Below the pieces are notes generated by a model. The model saw only the letters and a list, made by a program, of their open reading frames with translations. It had not been told where the DNA came from and searched no databases. Positions 61,387 through 64,000 of a stretch of 64,000 nt of DNA are shown here, piece after piece. Position 1 is the stretch's first letter; each line of letters starts with the position of its first letter. Source of the DNA: an uncultured Muribaculaceae bacterium (GTDB taxonomy: Bacteria > Bacteroidota > Bacteroidia > Bacteroidales > Muribaculaceae); the NCBI GenBank assembly GCA_944321875.1, contig CALUMX010000001.1, positions 62,001 to 126,000 on the forward strand, written 5' to 3'. The position numbers were made by a program, and so were the translations under genes.

Positions 61387-64000
61387 CTATCTCACTCTCA
61401 GGGTGGCAACGGTGCTTATGATATTGCCACAGTTGGTTACACCCTCGATTCTGACATCGTAGACGGTATCGCCGGAGTCGGAAGTATAGAACGTCACTTC
61501 TGATTTGCCGTCCTCTCCGACCGGCACACACGGATTCCAATAGAGCGTGGGGCGCAAGTCGGGGATGGTCGTACTGCGGGCAGCCTCCGTATCGTATTTC
61601 GGGGAATAGAACTCTGCCTTCTGCTGATAGCCTAACGGCGTTACCGCCTGGTAACCGCGTGAGTCAGAACTTTCTACCTCATTGCCACGCTTCGTGGTTA
61701 TCATGATGGCACCGCCCGTTGCCTGTGGGCCGAACATTACAGCGTCTGACCCTCGGATAAAATCAATCCGGCGTATTATGTCGAATGAGATGCGCTCTAT
61801 GATGTCCAACTGGGAGTCATAGCTGCTACCCAGTCCCAATGCGGCGGAAGAGTGGCCGGATGAAAGCGTCGCAGTGTTGACTTTGGGAGCGCTACCGGGT
61901 TGCTCTACCTTCTTTTGATTCATGTATGTATAGAAATCCTTATTCGATACGGCTTCCGCATTCTGCAACACGCCATCGACAAACAAAGCGGTAGGAAAGC
62001 CGCGATAGCGTAAATAGCCGTCGTGTGAAATCTGCAGGCCGGCAATGTTCCGCAGCACTTCCTCTACGGAGGTGACCCCCTCTTTCTCCATTTCCTTGTA
62101 ATCGAATGAACGGGAGGCGATTACCTCATAGTAGTCTTCAGGAGGACGCACCTTGAGACCTTTGATGATTACCTCGTCGAGCGTCACCGCCATGCCGTTA
62201 TACTGGTAGCGTATCTGTTGCTGGTCGACAAAGTCCTTCCAGTGTGGTTGCGCTTCCGCATCCATGCCGGACGAGAATGACTCCGGCAGCCGGAAAGGCG
62301 CATTCGGTCTTACGTCCGCCGTATTGATTTCGAAATTAGGGTATATCCGTTCGCCTTTTCGGTTAAAGGCCTGCAACAGCAGGGTCGTGTTCTCGGGGAA
62401 GTCAAAGCCGTTGCAACGGAACACTCCGGCCGAGTCGGCCTCAAACAAGCCTCCGTAACGGTATTTTGGAACCAGCACATTCACCATGGCTCCCGCTTCC
62501 GGCGCGTTGCGCCACTTGCTGCGGATTACTCCCGTCACTTCCTGGCCGATTTCCACCTCATAGGAAGGCTGGGCATAGTTGCCGCGTACGATTGCCGGAA
62601 CGTCATAGCGCCGCCAGCCCTGTGTCAGCAACAGTGCGTCCAAGGCTTCCAGGCGGTTGGAGTTGGCCCGGTCAAAATAGTAGCCCGGAGCCTCCACATA
62701 TCCGCGTAGCTCGGATGTCAGCAAAAGCGACGGGCTGATGCCCGATAGCGAGTCAGAGGGTACGATTTTCGCGTCTGTCACGCTCACTGAATAGTTGCCT
62801 TGCGGCAGGTCGTAGCCTTCCAGCACCACCGACAGCGACACTCGTTCACGGTTAGTATACAGTTGTTTATCCGATGTCAATGACGTTTTGTAACTGTCAT
62901 CGTTGTCGACAAAGAAAAGGCGTTCGCTCAGTGGGTTCCATTCGCTGTCGAACAGCACGGCATTCACCACTCCCGTCGGAAGGTCGCTTTTTCGTAGGAA
63001 AAGCTCCTTTCGGTCGGAGTCGAATGTGGCCGATAGCAGATAGTTGCCGCGCTCGTGAATTACCACTTGGCAGTCCCGGTTGACTCCGGCGGCCGATATT
63101 CCTATCGAATTGCCGTTGGGGGTTACCTTCAATACCGTCGCCGTCGTGCTTACCTCCGGCAGACTGAACCGTTTCTCGTTGCCGTCAGGAGTATGGCACA
63201 CAGCCGTATATTTCATTCCTGCCTGCGGATAAAGCGTAAAAAAGCCCATGCGGAATGAAGGCTGGAAAAGCGGGCGGCCTCTTTCCCGTTGACATCCTCT
63301 ATGTAGCCGGAAATGTCGGTGGCAGACCCCTTGCAGTCAATGGCCTTGAACGCCACACGGCAAGCCGATTCGGGCGCAAGATAGCCTCCTTCGGGATGGA
63401 ATGTCACGTCGTAATCGTCCGCAAAGTTCGGGATGCGGACATATTTGCGGTATTGGTCGAGTGCTATGTACAGATAGGATGAAGCGCGTTACTGGGCAGG
63501 CGACAGCGTAATGCCCATGGAGGGGCTTTGCGAGTAGGTGGTTTTGCCGTCAAACGTGACGATATGGGTATTTTTCAGCGGAGCCGGCTCGCCTGTCTGC
63601 TTGTCGAGATAGGAAAAATCGATGTGCAAATCGCCGGATTCGGCATCGTAGCGGTAGTCGGTTGTTATCTTGTATTTGGTGGAAAGCGGACTGCCGATTG
63701 TCAGGTTTTCCTTGAAAAAGTAATCACTGCCGGCATTCTGCATGAAATAAGTGTAGGCGGTCAGCGTATAGTCCGCCTCTATCAGGTCCTGCGGCAGGGG
63801 AATGTAGCCGGAGTACACGCCGTCCTGCTCTTTTATCTTGACATGAGAAAGGAGGCTGTCGGAAGGGGCTTTCAGCTCGACATACACATATTTGCTCATC
63901 GACACCGGGCGATGGGAGGCCACATCCACCACATGCGCGCGGAGCCATATTGTGTCGCCGCCCATATAATAGTTGCGGTCGGTATGCACATAAATTTTTT
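61387..64000 (-). pseudogene. Macroglobulin-like/TonB-receptor-plug outer membrane protein, disrupted, partial
   Basis: The gene runs in from the right edge. Three pieces of one protein are seen. The first, from 64000 to an in-frame TAA at 63489-63491, opens with IYVHTDRNYYMGGDTIW, the start of the MG2-like domain. Reading on in the same frame past the stop gives RASSYLYIALDQY and VTFHPEGGYLAPES, clearly homologous continuation. At about 63250 the frame shifts: HSA in one frame continues as MGFFTLYPQAG in another, as if one G was lost. The last piece (to 61387) has the TonB plug domain (VEEVLRNIAGLQI, and DAVMFGPQATGGAIMITTKRG in parts) and the TLYWNP ending. Two lesions make it a decayed gene unless both are sequencing errors. 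Confidence 0.85.

Noticed and set aside
1-64000. tRNA or rRNA genes
   Set aside because: Reading through the gaps I saw no T-loop pattern (GGTTCRAnTCC or its complement) in a plausible context and no rRNA stretch; a covariance search would be needed to exclude a divergent tRNA.

Overview
The window looks like a piece of a Bacteroidales chromosome, probably Prevotellaceae-like. The evidence is the set of families present: tandem DUF2723 proteins, a PorZ-like propeller protein, DUF4836, DUF4294, a PepSY-like exported protein, a TGS-domain nucleoside kinase, and macroglobulin/TonB-plug proteins. At least eight intergenic regions also carry the Bacteroidetes promoter pattern TTTG-N19-21-TAnnTTTG. 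The species cannot be told from the sequence alone.

Layout. (1) 1-880: the N-terminal part of a type I DNA methylase (HsdM) running off the left edge, followed by a gap with a long imperfect inverted repeat. (2) 1374-10647: a head-to-tail run on the minus strand in the order dapB, lepB, WbqC-like, then an eight-gene fatty-acid/aryl-polyene-like set (acyltransferase, dehydratase-like hotdog, thioesterase, three ketosynthase proteins, acyl carrier protein, NodB deacetylase). (3) 10811-17648, minus: porZ-like, rdgB, leuS, nadA. (4) 17649-19363: two AT-rich gaps around a TrmH methyltransferase gene, with many DnaA-box-like 9-mers. This is the best candidate for the chromosomal origin. Genes left of it are all on the minus strand and genes to the right are mostly on the plus strand. 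The base skew also flips: sampled minus-strand genes to the left show C>G on the plus strand, whereas minus-strand genes far to the right show G>C or near equality. (5) 19364-24318: U32 protease-like tRNA hydroxylation protein, MnmD, DUF4294, nucleoside kinase, PepSY-like protein. (6) 24468-35505: exported GH43 enzyme, a TPR-membrane-HTH regulator with a small stand-alone HTH paralogue, a membrane LamG-like protein and lipoproteins, a two-gene ABC transporter, and a glycerophosphodiesterase. (7) 35551-38590: recF, DUF721 (DciA-like), thioesterase, SIS isomerase, ribH. (8) 39157-42178: an AT-richer accessory patch (membrane protein, UDG-like protein, WYL regulator) with three related hairpin elements around the WYL gene. 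(9) 42428-58680: radical SAM protein, MalY/PatB lyase, GH20 hexosaminidase, QueG, a second NodB deacetylase, two DUF2723 giants, a CDF metal transporter and a PurF-like protein with a degenerate glutaminase domain. (10) 58922-64000: aspartate aminotransferase, an ECF sigma factor with a membrane partner, and a decayed TonB-plug gene that runs off the right edge.

How the genes fit together. Several groups have overlapping or nearly touching ends and are probably operons: dapB to the NodB gene, recF-DUF721, ABC ATPase-permease, sigma factor-membrane partner, NodB2-queG. Perfect or near-perfect hairpins with T-runs separate the main transcription units. No convincing tRNA, rRNA or CRISPR array was seen.
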